Source: Levilactobacillus tujiorum (GTDB taxonomy: Bacteria > Bacillota > Bacilli > Lactobacillales > Lactobacillaceae). Taken from it: a DNA stretch of 64,000 nucleotides. This document shows, piece by piece, positions 1 through 8,245 of this stretch (positions are counted from its first letter, which is position 1; each line of letters begins with the position of its first letter). The stretch is taken from assembly GCF_012641185.1 (NCBI RefSeq), contig NZ_JAAXLK010000007.1, positions 1 through 64,000 of the forward strand. Direction: 5' to 3'. The position numbers and the translations under genes are program-made. Below the pieces are notes generated by a model. The model was given only the letters and a program-made list of their open reading frames with translations, was not told the DNA's origin and ran no database searches.

Positions 1-77
1 CCGAACACGGAAGTTAAGCTTTAGCACGCCGATAGTAGTTGGGGGATCGCCCCCTGCGAGGATAGGACGTTGCCACG
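1..77 (+). rRNA. rrf: 5S ribosomal RNA, 3' part
   Basis: The window opens inside a 5S rRNA: the first bases match the conserved segment around CCGAACACGGAAGTTAAGC and the molecule ends near GTTGCCACGC, which would pair with the missing 5' end. The 5' third lies outside the window. A strong intrinsic terminator follows within ten bases, so this is the end of an rRNA operon. Confidence 0.93.
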
Positions 78-83
78 CGAACG

Positions 84-112
84 AAAGAACCCAGTGATTG
101 GGTTCTTTTTTT
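84..112 (+). terminator. Terminator of the rRNA operon
   Basis: Perfect 9-bp stem AAAGAACCC / GGGTTCTTT around a 7-base loop, running into a T-tract, directly after the 5S rRNA. Confidence 0.9.
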
Positions 113-150
113 ATTGTCATTATTTCGATAATCGGCGATAATGATAGTAT

Positions 151-223
151 GCCGCTTTAGCTCAGAAGGTAGAGCGTTTCCATGGTAAGGAAGAGGTCGT
201 TGGTTCAAATCCAATAAGCGGCT
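151..223 (+). tRNA. tRNA-Thr (anticodon GGT)
   Basis: A 73-nt cloverleaf can be folded by hand. The acceptor stem is GCCGCTT with AAGCGGC and the discriminator base is T. The D-arm has GCTC/GAGC. The anticodon stem TTTCC/GGAAG encloses loop ATGGTAA, giving anticodon GGT, which reads the threonine codon ACC. The T-arm is GTTGG-TTCAAAT-CCAAT. CCA is not encoded. It lies beyond the terminator of the 5S gene and has its own terminator-like hairpin downstream. Confidence 0.93.
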
Positions 224-250
224 TATCACGAATCTGAATGATTTTGAATG

Positions 251-282
251 ACCTGGTAGGGCTAGCACTCTCCAGGTTTTTT
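251..282 (+). terminator. Probable terminator after tRNA-Thr
   Basis: ACCTGG / CCAGGT stem around a 15-base loop followed by a run of six T. The long loop makes it weaker than the rRNA terminator. Confidence 0.6.
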
Positions 283-550
283 GTTAGAGAATTGGAACGT
301 TGGAAAGCGAGTGTAACGTGTTAAGCATAAAAAGCGAAAACTGGTGGGACAAAATCGGTTACTTATAAATACGCTTGTTTTATAAACGCCGGTAAATCAA
401 AGTTTACTTGTGAATTAATCACTACTAGTAGGTAGTGGTTTATTTTATGATTGCGCTTTCAAATTTTAGTTCTCTTCTTGTAGTTAATTTGATAGTATAT
501 TGACTATCGATAGATACAACAGACAGGATAAGAAATCTGGAGGAGAAGAG

Positions 551-1456
551 ATGACCCTGAACGTAAGAACGAGCCTTTGGTTTACAGCAGCTGCTGCATT
601 GGTTGGAACAGGAGTTTTTTCAGAACGCCCAGCGCTAGCCCAAGCCAACGCATTGAGAACAGAACAAGCGCCAGCTAAAGCGGTAACTTCAAGTGTAGAG
701 AGTCAATCTGTTGCTGACCAAGGGACTAGAAATGGAGCAGAAGCGTCGTCTGTAGAAGATCCAGTGGTAGATCAAACTGGTGAAACGCCTGATACAAACG
801 GTGGAACAAATGCTAGTGTTCCTGGTGCTGAGGGCGATGGTGCTACTGATGATACTGGATCTGACGGTTCCGATAGCAGTACTGGTGATTCTGATTCTGG
901 AAGTAATAACGGTGACTCTGATTTTGAAGGGTCGGGTAGTGATGCAGACAATTCAGACTCAGAAGGATCATATAGTAACACGGGTGATTCAGATGCTGAA
1001 GGTTCTGACGGTAACACCAGTGACTCCGACGGCTCCGACAGTGGTCTGGGGACTGGCTTAGACGATGCCGGTAGTGATAGTAGCACAAGCGATGCCGATA
1101 CCGGTTCGGAAGCTGGTTCAACCAATCCTGGTACGCAGCCAGACGGTAACACCGTTACAACCGATGATGAGGATCCTGATACGACCGGAACGGTAGGCAC
1201 GGTTTCAGCCGGACATACATCAGGTCAAGATGCTGAAATTGAAAATGATTACTTTGCTGGCGGAAGTTATGCAGATCTCCAAGATCAAGGCGTGACACGG
1301 CCGTTGGAAATGGATACTTCAGCTGATGAGGATCCTGACAGCGTGAATGACTTGCCACAAACCAACGAAAAACAATCTAAGATTTCTTGGCTGGGCGCTT
1401 TATTAGGTGCCGTCGTTCTTGGGATGGGACGGCTGTTCCGCAAACGTAACGACTAG
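551..1456 (+). CDS. Ser/Asp-repeat cell-wall anchored protein (LPQTNE)
   Basis: A 301-residue secreted protein attached to the wall by sortase. The start at 551 is chosen because a strong ribosome binding site (GGAGGAGAAG) sits just before it and the protein then opens with a signal peptide (hydrophobic core, probable cleavage after ALAQA near residue 32). The middle (about residues 80-200) is a low-complexity Ser/Asp/Gly stretch like the SD stalks of clumping-factor proteins. The C-terminus has LPQTNE at about residue 268, a hydrophobic segment and a basic tail (RLFRKRND). LPQTxE is the usual sortase signal of L. plantarum-type lactobacilli. No folded adhesin domain is visible, so the ligand is unknown; it may act as a spacer or hydrophilic coat. 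It stands alone, facing a small-RNA candidate downstream. Confidence 0.85.
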   Translation: MTLNVRTSLWFTAAAALVGTGVFSERPALAQANALRTEQAPAKAVTSSVESQSVADQGTRNGAEASSVEDPVVDQTGETPDTNGGTNASVPGAEGDGATDDTGSDGSDSSTGDSDSGSNNGDSDFEGSGSDADNSDSEGSYSNTGDSDAEGSDGNTSDSDGSDSGLGTGLDDAGSDSSTSDADTGSEAGSTNPGTQPDGNTVTTDDEDPDTTGTVGTVSAGHTSGQDAEIENDYFAGGSYADLQDQGVTRPLEMDTSADEDPDSVNDLPQTNEKQSKISWLGALLGAVVLGMGRLFRKRND

Positions 1457-1586
1457 ATAGTCAAAGAAGTGCCGACTTGGTGAAAAAAGTGAAACAATTT
1501 GAAGCAATATTCGATGGGACAAAGATTAGTTATGCTGATCTGACGGAAAACGGTTTTCTTTTTAAACACAACCTGGTATGATATAA

Positions 1587-1806
1587 AACGTTGATAAGCA
1601 GACCATTGTTATGGTCAAAGAGTAGTGTGTAATCTGACTAGGGCAACACGAGAATAACGTACCGGCGAGGGGAAAAGTGGTCATGACAAAGCTCAATTGT
1701 TGAGTTAATATCACGTTTAGCCGGTATATATAAATAGTTGGGTTGCTGGGGAGCAGCTCAGCTACTCAAAAAGGAACTCTGACAATGCTGTCAGAGTTCC
1801 TTTTTA
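1587..1806 (+). ncRNA. Candidate structured small RNA (6S-like fold?)
   Basis: A gene-free stretch carries an extended -10 promoter (TGG then TATGAT at 1577-1582) about 195 bp before a very strong terminator hairpin. The predicted transcript folds by eye: hairpin GACCAT/ATGGTC (1601-1616), GAGTAG 1620-1625 with CTACTC 1762-1767, GGCAAC 1642-1647 with GTTGCT 1742-1747, TACCGGC 1660-1666 with GCCGGTA 1720-1726, and an apical CTCAA/TTGAG (1692-1704). A long rod closed by its ends and interrupted by an asymmetric bulge resembles 6S RNA, but no conserved 6S sequence was recognised. The identity is an inference; the structure and signals are visible. Confidence 0.45.
1773..1805 (+). terminator. Strong bidirectional terminator
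   Basis: A perfect 12-bp stem (GGAACTCTGACA with its complement) and a 4-base loop flanked by A-run and T-run. It can end the small-RNA candidate on the plus strand and the NUDIX gene on the minus strand. Confidence 0.9.
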
Positions 1807-1814
1807 GCTTGCGA

Positions 1815-2330
1815 TTATTTATGTTGTAAGTGACCCCATGCCCGATCCAGTGCGAGGGTGTAGGGATCGAAGCCAATCTGCTGCAGATGAGCGTGAGCCT
1901 CTGCACGCGTGAAAAAGGCCACCCGTTGCAACTCAGCGTGCTGAATGGTAAATTGATCGGCCGTGCGGGTCGTTTGAAAAGCAAACCACGCACTTATCCA
2001 ATGAGAGTGCGGGGCAATTAAATAGTTATCGGCGGCTTTAACGGGAACCTGCCAACCAATCTCCTCTAACATTTCCCGGTGCATAGCGGTCTCAATGTTT
2101 TCGCCAGCTTGAACTGAGCCACCAACTGATGAATCCCAGTAACTCGGGAAATACAGCTTGTCTGGCGAACGTTGCTGTAGCAGCACTTGGCCGGCAGCGT
2201 TGAAGATAAATGCGTTGACGACCAAGTGATATTCACCGGGAGCTAAGGTCTCCTCACGGCGGCGGGTACCAATACACTGAAGCTGTCGATTGTAAATCTG
2301 CCATTTCTCTAGTAAGCGGTCTGCAGGCAT
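1815..2330 (-). CDS. NUDIX hydrolase
   Basis: A 171-residue hydrolase of nucleoside-diphosphate-linked substrates. The complete NUDIX box lies at residues 71-93 (G71, E77, R85, E86, E89, E90, G92 match GX5EX7REUXEEXGU), the Mg-binding catalytic helix. The region before it (VVNAFIFN...QQR) resembles the YfcD / isopentenyl-diphosphate-isomerase-like NUDIX group, which is a resemblance rather than an assignment; the true substrate cannot be read from sequence. The start has a GAGGGGG ribosome binding site. It is a single gene ending at the shared terminator and does not overlap its neighbours. Confidence 0.85.
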   Translation of the reverse strand: MPADRLLEKWQIYNRQLQCIGTRRREETLAPGEYHLVVNAFIFNAAGQVLLQQRSPDKLYFPSYWDSSVGGSVQAGENIETAMHREMLEEIGWQVPVKAADNYLIAPHSHWISAWFAFQTTRTADQFTIQHAELQRVAFFTRAEAHAHLQQIGFDPYTLALDRAWGHLQHK

Positions 2331-2401
2331 GTGGGCGTCCCCCTCGAGATTTCTACCCTAAGCGTACCACTAAAAGATAACTTGATAAATCAATAATGGG
2401 A

Positions 2402-3040
2402 TCAGTCTTCATCGTAACGGGTGATTTCAAACTGATGGTTTTCGTACTTAGCCATATAAACGTCGCGAATATTTTTAATGCCGTGTTGGGCCAATTGGGC
2501 GAGTAACCAGTCTTCGTCGTGGTCCATGAGCTCTAGGACGTCTTGATCAATCTGACCGTCGACGATAATGGGATAGCGAATGGAACCGTCGCCCTGCCGG
2601 AGCACCGTGAGACTCCCATTCTGTTCAACGATAGCGCGTTTCACGTCGTCAAGCTGATAGACGCCGGCCGTTCGTAGTTTAAAATCAATTTCTTTAGCAG
2701 AGAGGTTGGCCTTTAGGCAATTGTGCACCAATAATTTGCCGTTACGAACAATCGTGATGGGGCCACCATCAATAAATTTGCCGATCACCCGAATATGAAT
2801 TTTGAGATAACGGGTGACTAGAATCAGGAGCGACCAGATCAACAGCACGAGGACAAACTGCAGGAGGGTGACCGCTGAATTGTAGATCACACCGCCGACA
2901 ATCCCCCCTAAGACGTAGTTCTGGACTTGATCAATCGCCGACGTGGGTGCTAAATTCCCCTTACCGGAGAAGTTAATCAGAACGGTCATAAATAGGAAAC
3001 CAACGACTAATTTAATAAAAACATCTGAATAGATAAACAT
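2402..3040 (-). CDS. DUF421 (YetF-type) membrane protein
   Basis: A 212-residue membrane protein with three hydrophobic segments in the first ~90 residues, followed by a soluble domain with the FIDGGPITIVRNGKL motif typical of the DUF421/YetF family (function unknown in most bacteria). An acidic C-terminal extension follows. It is immediately downstream of the DUF3290 gene with a 3-base gap, so the two are almost certainly co-transcribed. This DUF3290-DUF421 pairing recurs in lactobacilli, which suggests one complex, but no biochemical role is known to me. Confidence 0.8.
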   Translation of the reverse strand: MFIYSDVFIKLVVGFLFMTVLINFSGKGNLAPTSAIDQVQNYVLGGIVGGVIYNSAVTLLQFVLVLLIWSLLILVTRYLKIHIRVIGKFIDGGPITIVRNGKLLVHNCLKANLSAKEIDFKLRTAGVYQLDDVKRAIVEQNGSLTVLRQGDGSIRYPIIVDGQIDQDVLELMDHDEDWLLAQLAQHGIKNIRDVYMAKYENHQFEITRYDED

Positions 3041-3043
3041 AGG

Positions 3044-3490
3044 CTACTCCTTTACCAGCTTGACCTGCGGACTCTCCAACGTCACTGCTTCCAAAACAAA
3101 TGTCGCACCATCCGAGCTGTAAACGAGACGGTAGTAGCCCTTAGGGGACTTTACTAAAAGATCACTGCCGATAGAAGTGGCGTTGATACTGATTTTAGCC
3201 GGCTTAACTTTTAATTGCTTAGCGACTTGCTGGATGGTCGCGGTGATTTCTCCCGTTTGTTTAGAGGAAGACTGAAGTGAGACGAGGCTATTAATCTGTA
3301 GTCCAAGGACCAGAAATAATACGGTTGCCGTGATGATACTTAAATCCTTATATTTAACGTTCCACTGATGCCGGAGATAGTAGACGAATAGTCCGATAAA
3401 GACGATTAATAACGCAATTAATACGCCAATCCGCACGTATTGCCAAGAGCTATGCTGCGTGGTGAGATAGCTGTAAGTATAGAAAGTCAT
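3044..3490 (-). CDS. DUF3290 membrane protein
   Basis: A 148-residue protein with two transmembrane segments (about residues 17-40 and 52-72) and an exported C-terminal domain of about 75 residues. It matches the DUF3290 family, usually encoded just before a DUF421 gene as here. It is the first gene of the two-gene minus-strand operon. The upstream gap holds its promoter back to back with that of the reductase gene. Function unknown. Confidence 0.75.
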   Translation of the reverse strand: MTFYTYSYLTTQHSSWQYVRIGVLIALLIVFIGLFVYYLRHQWNVKYKDLSIITATVLFLVLGLQINSLVSLQSSSKQTGEITATIQQVAKQLKVKPAKISINATSIGSDLLVKSPKGYYRLVYSSDGATFVLEAVTLESPQVKLVKE

Positions 3491-3667
3491 GGTGTTCCCC
3501 CTTTAGCTGTTACTAGAAGTTATTTTAGCACAAAATAATTGATTGCCGTTGGTTAGGCCAATAAGCAAATTAGACGGGAAAATTGGGGTTCCGTGCTAAA
3601 ATTAACCTTAGGATTGATGATTGGAACGGCTATGCAAGACGAATTGACGATTAAGTGACTCACTCAA

Positions 3668-3696
3668 TTGGACAGTGAGTGTTTTAGGCCGATAAT
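3668..3696 (+). promoter_or_regulatory. Promoter of the reductase gene
   Basis: TTGGAC at 3668-3673, a 17-bp spacer and GATAAT at 3691-3696, with the start codon about 27 bp beyond the expected +1. A hairpin-forming ACTCACT / AGTGAGT inverted repeat at about 3657-3681 overlaps the -35 box and could be an operator. Confidence 0.6.
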
Positions 3697-3729
3697 CATA
3701 GGACTTTCAAGAAGGGAAGGTTCAAATAG

Positions 3730-5064
3730 ATGCAAGAATTCGATATTGTAGTGATTGGTGGTGGCCCGGGCGGCTTAGCTGCTGCGTATGGCCTGCACGC
3801 ACGGGGACTGAACGTTGCGGTGGTTGAAAAGGATCTTTGGGGTGGAACCTGTCCCAACCGGGGCTGTGATCCCAAGAAGATCTTAATGGCTGCCGTGGAG
3901 ACTCAGGGGCACGCTGAAGCTTTGCAAGAACACGGCTTGACCAGTGTGCCACAGATTGACTGGCCAGCATTGATGGCGACTAAACGCGCCTATACGGAGC
4001 AAATCCCTGGCGGCACGCACGATGGGCTAGCAGCCGCTAAGATTGCGACCTTCCATGGCACGGCGACGTTTAACGATGATGGAACCTTGACGGTGGGCCA
4101 AGATCAATTGAATTCTGCCAACTGGATTATTGCGACTGGTCAAGCGCCACGGATTCCCGCAATTGATGGTGCTGAATGGCTCAATACCAGTAATGAATTC
4201 CTGGATTTAGACCACTTGCCGGCTGATATTACGCTGATGGGTGCTGGCTACGTCGGCGTTGAATTGGCGGCGATTGCCAACGCTGCGGGCAGCCAAGTCC
4301 ATTTGGTTCATCACAGCGATCGACCGCTGCGGGCTTTTGATGGTGATCTGGTCAAAGACCTCTTGCGCCGATTAAAGGCGGAGGGCGTCGATGTGCAGTT
4401 AAATACGGAGATCACCACGGTTGCCCCAGCCGATGACCAGTTTAAGGTCACGACGGCCGATGGCAATAGCTGGACGACCGGGATGGTCTTTGCGACGGCT
4501 GGGCGCCAACCAGTTGTTGCTGATCTGCACCTTGACCGCGTCAACGTGGCCACGACCGCTCACGGGATTACAGTGAACGGAAATCTGCAGACGACCAATC
4601 CCCATATCTTTGCGCTAGGGGATGTTGTTGACCGACCGCAGCCAAAGTTAACGCCGGTGGCCGGTTTTGAAGGCCGGTATTTGACGGAAACGCTGACGAC
4701 TTGTGATTCACCAGCGATTGAGTATCCGGTGATCCCATCAGTCGTTTATGGGAAGACGCAGCTGGCCCAGTTGGGGGTAACCACGACAGAAGCGGCTCAG
4801 CATCCGGAGCAGTACCAGGTCAATGACTTGGATTTGACCGGCTGGTATAGTTATCGGCGGATTCAAGATCCACACGCTCGGATTAAAGTGGTCGTTGACC
4901 AGGCGACTAAGCGGATCGTCGGTGCCGCGGTCTTGAGCAGTGAGGCCGAACAAGTGATTAATTATCTGGACTTTGTGATTATGCATCGGATGAGCAGTGC
5001 CGATATTAGTCAGATGATTACGGCTTATCCAACTCTAGCTTCAGATTTGACGTACTTTAATTAG
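3730..5064 (+). CDS. FAD-dependent disulfide oxidoreductase (glutathione-reductase-like)
   Basis: A 444-residue pyridine-nucleotide-disulfide oxidoreductase. It has an N-terminal FAD dinucleotide fold (GGGPGG at residues 10-15), the redox-active pair C41 and C46 in GGTCPNRGC, a central NAD(P)H fold (MGAGYVGVELA near 172-182), the ATG...GRxP and ALGDV motifs, and a C-terminal dimerisation domain. The family reduces glutathione, mercury or similar disulfides; the cysteine spacing and length fit the glutathione-reductase-like group common in lactobacilli. The usual HPxxxE motif near the C-terminus is not obvious (AYPTLASDL stands in its place), so the substrate is left open. Single gene with its own promoter and a bidirectional terminator. 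Confidence 0.85.
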   Translation: MQEFDIVVIGGGPGGLAAAYGLHARGLNVAVVEKDLWGGTCPNRGCDPKKILMAAVETQGHAEALQEHGLTSVPQIDWPALMATKRAYTEQIPGGTHDGLAAAKIATFHGTATFNDDGTLTVGQDQLNSANWIIATGQAPRIPAIDGAEWLNTSNEFLDLDHLPADITLMGAGYVGVELAAIANAAGSQVHLVHHSDRPLRAFDGDLVKDLLRRLKAEGVDVQLNTEITTVAPADDQFKVTTADGNSWTTGMVFATAGRQPVVADLHLDRVNVATTAHGITVNGNLQTTNPHIFALGDVVDRPQPKLTPVAGFEGRYLTETLTTCDSPAIEYPVIPSVVYGKTQLAQLGVTTTEAAQHPEQYQVNDLDLTGWYSYRRIQDPHARIKVVVDQATKRIVGAAVLSSEAEQVINYLDFVIMHRMSSADISQMITAYPTLASDLTYFN

Positions 5065-5108
5065 AAGAACAGCTGGCCTTATTTGCTGAGCAATGCGGCC
5101 AATTAAAA

Positions 5109-5134
5109 ATACCACCCCGCGGGATGGTATTTTT
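5109..5134. terminator. Bidirectional terminator
   Basis: ATACCA...TGGTAT stem with a GC-rich centre, A-run on the left and T-run on the right, between convergent genes. Confidence 0.85.
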
Positions 5135-5576
5135 AGTCGATTCGTTCAAAAACTTCACAGCAGCACGGAATTTCTTCGGTAAACGATTGCCCTTCTTGCT
5201 GGTAGGCCGCCTGAAAAAAAGCGCGATGTTCCCGCCGCCAACTGGCTAATGTGCGATCATCTTCGCCCTCATGGTAGGCGTGCTCAGCACTGACCTGATT
5301 AAATGGAATGGTTTCGACGACTTTAGTTTGGGTCACACAGATGGGTTGATCGTGACCATCGAGAATAACGTTGTATTCGCCAACAAAAGGAAGCGGTTCG
5401 TCGGGACCGTATAGGTCGACGGCAGAGGTGGTTGCGGTCTTGATTCCCCGCGCAATGAGATGGGCCAAGATCGTGGCATTTTCATCAGTGCCGCCCATGG
5501 CATAAGTATCATGGTGGTTGGTCTTAATCTCGGGGTGACGGTTTTTGAAATCCTGCCAAAAAGTTTCAATCTCCAT
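5133..5576 (-). CDS. ASCH-domain protein
   Basis: A 147-residue protein with the ASCH fold (related to PUA, thought to bind RNA or modified nucleosides). Visible signatures are the G(I/K)KTATTS strand-loop at about residues 44-51, a GE/DGxxxPICVTQT strand, and FNQVSAEHAYHEGEDDRTL before the C-terminal helix. Homologues include N4-acetylcytidine amidohydrolase-like proteins, but no activity can be assigned here. Three consecutive cysteines (CCC) near the C-terminus are unusual. It is monocistronic, with a GGAGG-like site before the ATG. Confidence 0.82.
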   Translation of the reverse strand: MEIETFWQDFKNRHPEIKTNHHDTYAMGGTDENATILAHLIARGIKTATTSAVDLYGPDEPLPFVGEYNVILDGHDQPICVTQTKVVETIPFNQVSAEHAYHEGEDDRTLASWRREHRAFFQAAYQQEGQSFTEEIPCCCEVFERID

Positions 5577-5663
5577 GCTTGAAAACCTCCTTAAAGTTAC
5601 GGTCTAGTTTACGGCTAGATTTGGGGGAGAACAAGTCCATAATATCTAGCGTGGTTAAATAGA

Positions 5664-5862
5664 TATAATAGGCCTAAGATAAACGCGGTGCGCAGCTCAA
5701 AGTGGTTGGTATTCAGCGGCACAATTTAACGACCCGCTTTGTCCTCACTAACGGCCAGTTTAGTACGGCTAACAAAAAAATTGGTGATCGCACTGAATGA
5801 TGACTGGCCTCACAAAATAGAAAGATGAAGAATGCTGAGGCCAGAGAGTCTCGGCATTTTTT
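5664..5862 (+). promoter_or_regulatory. Switch-like leader with terminator upstream of the DUF2207 gene
   Basis: A TATAAT at 5664-5669 (weak -35) would start a leader of about 185 nt that ends in an intrinsic terminator (5832-5839 with 5850-5857, then T-run). CTGGCCTCA at 5804-5812 can pair with TGAGGCCAG at 5836-5844, which would dismantle the terminator. The same segment (ACTGGCC 5803-5809) can instead pair with GGCCAGT at 5753-5759. A further domain is closed by ATTCAG/CTGAAT (5711-5716 with 5793-5798) and CAATTT/AAATTG (5722-5727 with 5778-5783). Such mutually exclusive pairings are the hallmark of attenuators or riboswitches. No known class was recognised. Confidence 0.5.
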
Positions 5863-5985
5863 ATATCGTTGATGAAAGGCATGTGGTGGAAGCCACTTAA
5901 CTAACCATCACCGCTCAAAAGTCCTACCAATCATTACGGAAATCGGGGCGTTATGATACACCTAAAAGATTGGAGGGAGTGGCTG

Positions 5986-7797
5986 ATGAAGAGACGATGG
6001 GTAAAGTGGGGGATGCTGAGCTTGGTGGCGTTAGGGTTGAGCCTAGTTGGTCAGACTAACGCTAACGCAGCCGCTCCCTATACGCTGCAACCGTTACGGG
6101 TGACCGCCAATATCTTACGGGATGGCGATGCCGACGTGACGGAAACCATGACGTATCATTTTAATCAGGACGAAGCTGGGGTGTATAACACCGTGGGTCG
6201 CAAGGAACTGCAAAAAGTCCAGTTAAAAGGGGTCACGCTCCGCTTAAATCATGGTCCGGAGGTAATGGTCCGAGCTGCGGATAATCGGGCGCCACGAACT
6301 TACCAGTTGACGACGACCCAGCGGATGCTCAAAGTGAAGGTCCAGCAACGCGTTGTCGTGGGGGATCAGTTGCGCGTGACCTACCACTATCGGCTGCGCG
6401 GCCTGGTCAAGAATTATCGGGATACCGCTGAGTTAAATTGGCAGATTGTCAACGATCAGTGGGCGGTTCCGTTGCAAAAGGTGCGGCTCAGGGTGCAATT
6501 GCCAGCGCACCACGTCACTGGCCTTCAAGCGTGGACTCACGGATCAACGTTGGGCGTCACCCAAGTGAATAGTCAGGCGGGACGGGTAACGATGACCATT
6601 GCGACGAATCCCGCCAACAGCGCCATTAGTAGTCGGATGTTATTTCCAACGTGGGTCACAGCAACCAATCCTAACCGGAGTCGTCAGCCGCGTAAGCAAC
6701 TGGTGCAACGGCAAGAGGCCAAATTGGCGGCAGCTAGCCAAGCGCAGCAACGACAGCGGAAAATGCGTCAATTCATTGGTTATTGGGGAATTGCGGCCGT
6801 GATCGTGGTGTTGCTGGTGAGCGCGGGGTGGTGGCTAAACCGGCACCCCGCGAATCGGTACCAGCAGCCGGAACCGTTGCACCATTTCTTTGAGTTGCCG
6901 CAAGTGTCACCGGGATTGGCCGAGTCTTTGGCGGATATGCGGTGGCCAAGTACGGATGCGCTCACGGGAGATATTATGGCTGCGGCGAGTCGACATGAGA
7001 TTACGATTGTTCCGGAGGCGGCGACGGTACGAATCACCAAGATGGGAGCGGTGACAAATGCTTTTCTGCAGCACGCCTTTACCGAATTAGGGCAGCACGA
7101 TAGCTTCACAATGGCTGAATTAGAGGCGTTCAGTCAGACAGACGAGCACGGTGCCGTCGGACAATGGTTTCAAGAATGGCAAGACGGGATCAATGCGGCG
7201 GCTAAGGACTATCAGGACGCCACGAATATCACCTATCATCAACGGCTGTGGTGGGCAGCTTTGGGGTTGACCGGGGCGGTGGCCGTTTGGCTGCTCTTTG
7301 CGCTCGTGATTAGTCAGACGTTGTTGCTCAAAACGTTAGTGCTGAGTGGATTACTATTGGGATTAATTTGGGGCTACCTCTGGCGGCACACTAAGGTGAC
7401 CTATTACAATGCGCGGGGATTACAAGCGGCGAATGAGTTGCGCGGATTTCGGCAGATGCTTAAAGATATTGGTCATTTCAATACGGCTAAACTGGGTGAT
7501 TTGATACTATGGGAACAGATTTTGCCTTACGCCACGGCGTTTGGACTGACCAAGCAGGCGACGGATCAGTTGGTGATTGATTTTGGTCAGAACCAGGTCA
7601 ATACAGCCTTAGCGGCGGCCTATCCGCTCTATTTTGGCGGCCACTTCAATCAACCGTTGGCGGGGATGATTGGCGTCGGCGTTACCAGTTCCGTGATGGC
7701 GAGTGCGCCAGCCAACGCCAGTGTCGCTGGTCATTCGGGCAGCTTCATTGGCGGCGGCTCTGGTGGCGTCGGTGGATTTGGTGGTGGCGTATTTTGA
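5986..7797 (+). CDS. DUF2207 exported membrane protein
   Basis: About 603 residues, counting from the ATG at 5986 that follows a good GGAGGG site; an in-frame ATG at 5953 lacks one. A signal peptide ends near NANA, and an extracellular beta-rich DUF2207 domain (about 30-210) follows. Then come a basic/coiled linker, a transmembrane segment (about 265-285), a cytoplasmic domain, two more membrane helices (about 420-465) and a C-terminal glycine-rich tail ending GGGSGGVGGFGGGVF. That architecture and tail are typical of the DUF2207 'predicted membrane protein' family, whose role is unknown. Expression probably depends on the leader and terminator at 5664-5862. Confidence 0.85.
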   Translation: MKRRWVKWGMLSLVALGLSLVGQTNANAAAPYTLQPLRVTANILRDGDADVTETMTYHFNQDEAGVYNTVGRKELQKVQLKGVTLRLNHGPEVMVRAADNRAPRTYQLTTTQRMLKVKVQQRVVVGDQLRVTYHYRLRGLVKNYRDTAELNWQIVNDQWAVPLQKVRLRVQLPAHHVTGLQAWTHGSTLGVTQVNSQAGRVTMTIATNPANSAISSRMLFPTWVTATNPNRSRQPRKQLVQRQEAKLAAASQAQQRQRKMRQFIGYWGIAAVIVVLLVSAGWWLNRHPANRYQQPEPLHHFFELPQVSPGLAESLADMRWPSTDALTGDIMAAASRHEITIVPEAATVRITKMGAVTNAFLQHAFTELGQHDSFTMAELEAFSQTDEHGAVGQWFQEWQDGINAAAKDYQDATNITYHQRLWWAALGLTGAVAVWLLFALVISQTLLLKTLVLSGLLLGLIWGYLWRHTKVTYYNARGLQAANELRGFRQMLKDIGHFNTAKLGDLILWEQILPYATAFGLTKQATDQLVIDFGQNQVNTALAAAYPLYFGGHFNQPLAGMIGVGVTSSVMASAPANASVAGHSGSFIGGGSGGVGGFGGGVF

Positions 7798-7814
7798 GAG
7801 TTACGATGAATTTA

Positions 7815-7850
7815 AGAAGCGCCCGTAGTCGACAGGCCACGGGCGCTTCT
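7815..7850. terminator. Terminator hairpin
   Basis: A 12-bp GC-rich stem AGAAGCGCCCGT / ACGGGCGCTTCT between convergent genes. The T-tract is poor on the plus strand, so termination strength is uncertain. Confidence 0.6.
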
Positions 7851-7877
7851 ATTAGAACTATTGATGATAGCGTGATT

Positions 7878-8162
7878 TTATAAGACTGCGTTTAAGATGA
7901 GAAGAGCCAGACCTGCTTGTAAGATAAAGATTGAAATTGCTTCAAATTCTTTATAAAGTTTGGCAAAGAAAATGCCACTTAGCGTAATTAGCGCTGATAA
8001 GACAAAGGTAAAACCAAGCAATTCCCATAAAATAAGTAAAATGTGACTAGGTACTTCGATAATTGTACAAACACCGACAGCAATTAGTACGTAAAAATCA
8101 AAAAGTCCGATATGAAATAATCTGTTAAGTGTAGGATGTAAAATTCTTGACAAGTTCCCCAA
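7878..8162 (-). CDS. Small membrane protein, unknown
   Basis: A 94-residue hydrophobic protein with about three membrane segments (residues 20-40, 42-66, 74-93). It would start at TTG with AGGAAAG a few bases upstream. No family was recognised. Base composition is AT-richer than its neighbours and the sequence upstream contains decayed reading frames on the same strand, so it may itself be a remnant of a longer gene rather than an intact one. Confidence 0.45.
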   Translation of the reverse strand: MGNLSRILHPTLNRLFHIGLFDFYVLIAVGVCTIIEVPSHILLILWELLGFTFVLSALITLSGIFFAKLYKEFEAISIFILQAGLALLILNAVL

Positions 8163-8245
8163 CTTCTTTCCTGGTAGAGTAATGATTGATAGTGTCCCTC
8201 GCTTCCTGATGATTAGAAAACCATTAGAAACCCCCGTAAATAGAA

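Noticed and set aside
772-1200. A long antisense frame opposite the Ser/Asp stalk
   Set aside because: The repetitive codon pattern of the stalk leaves other frames open; no ribosome binding site and extreme composition.
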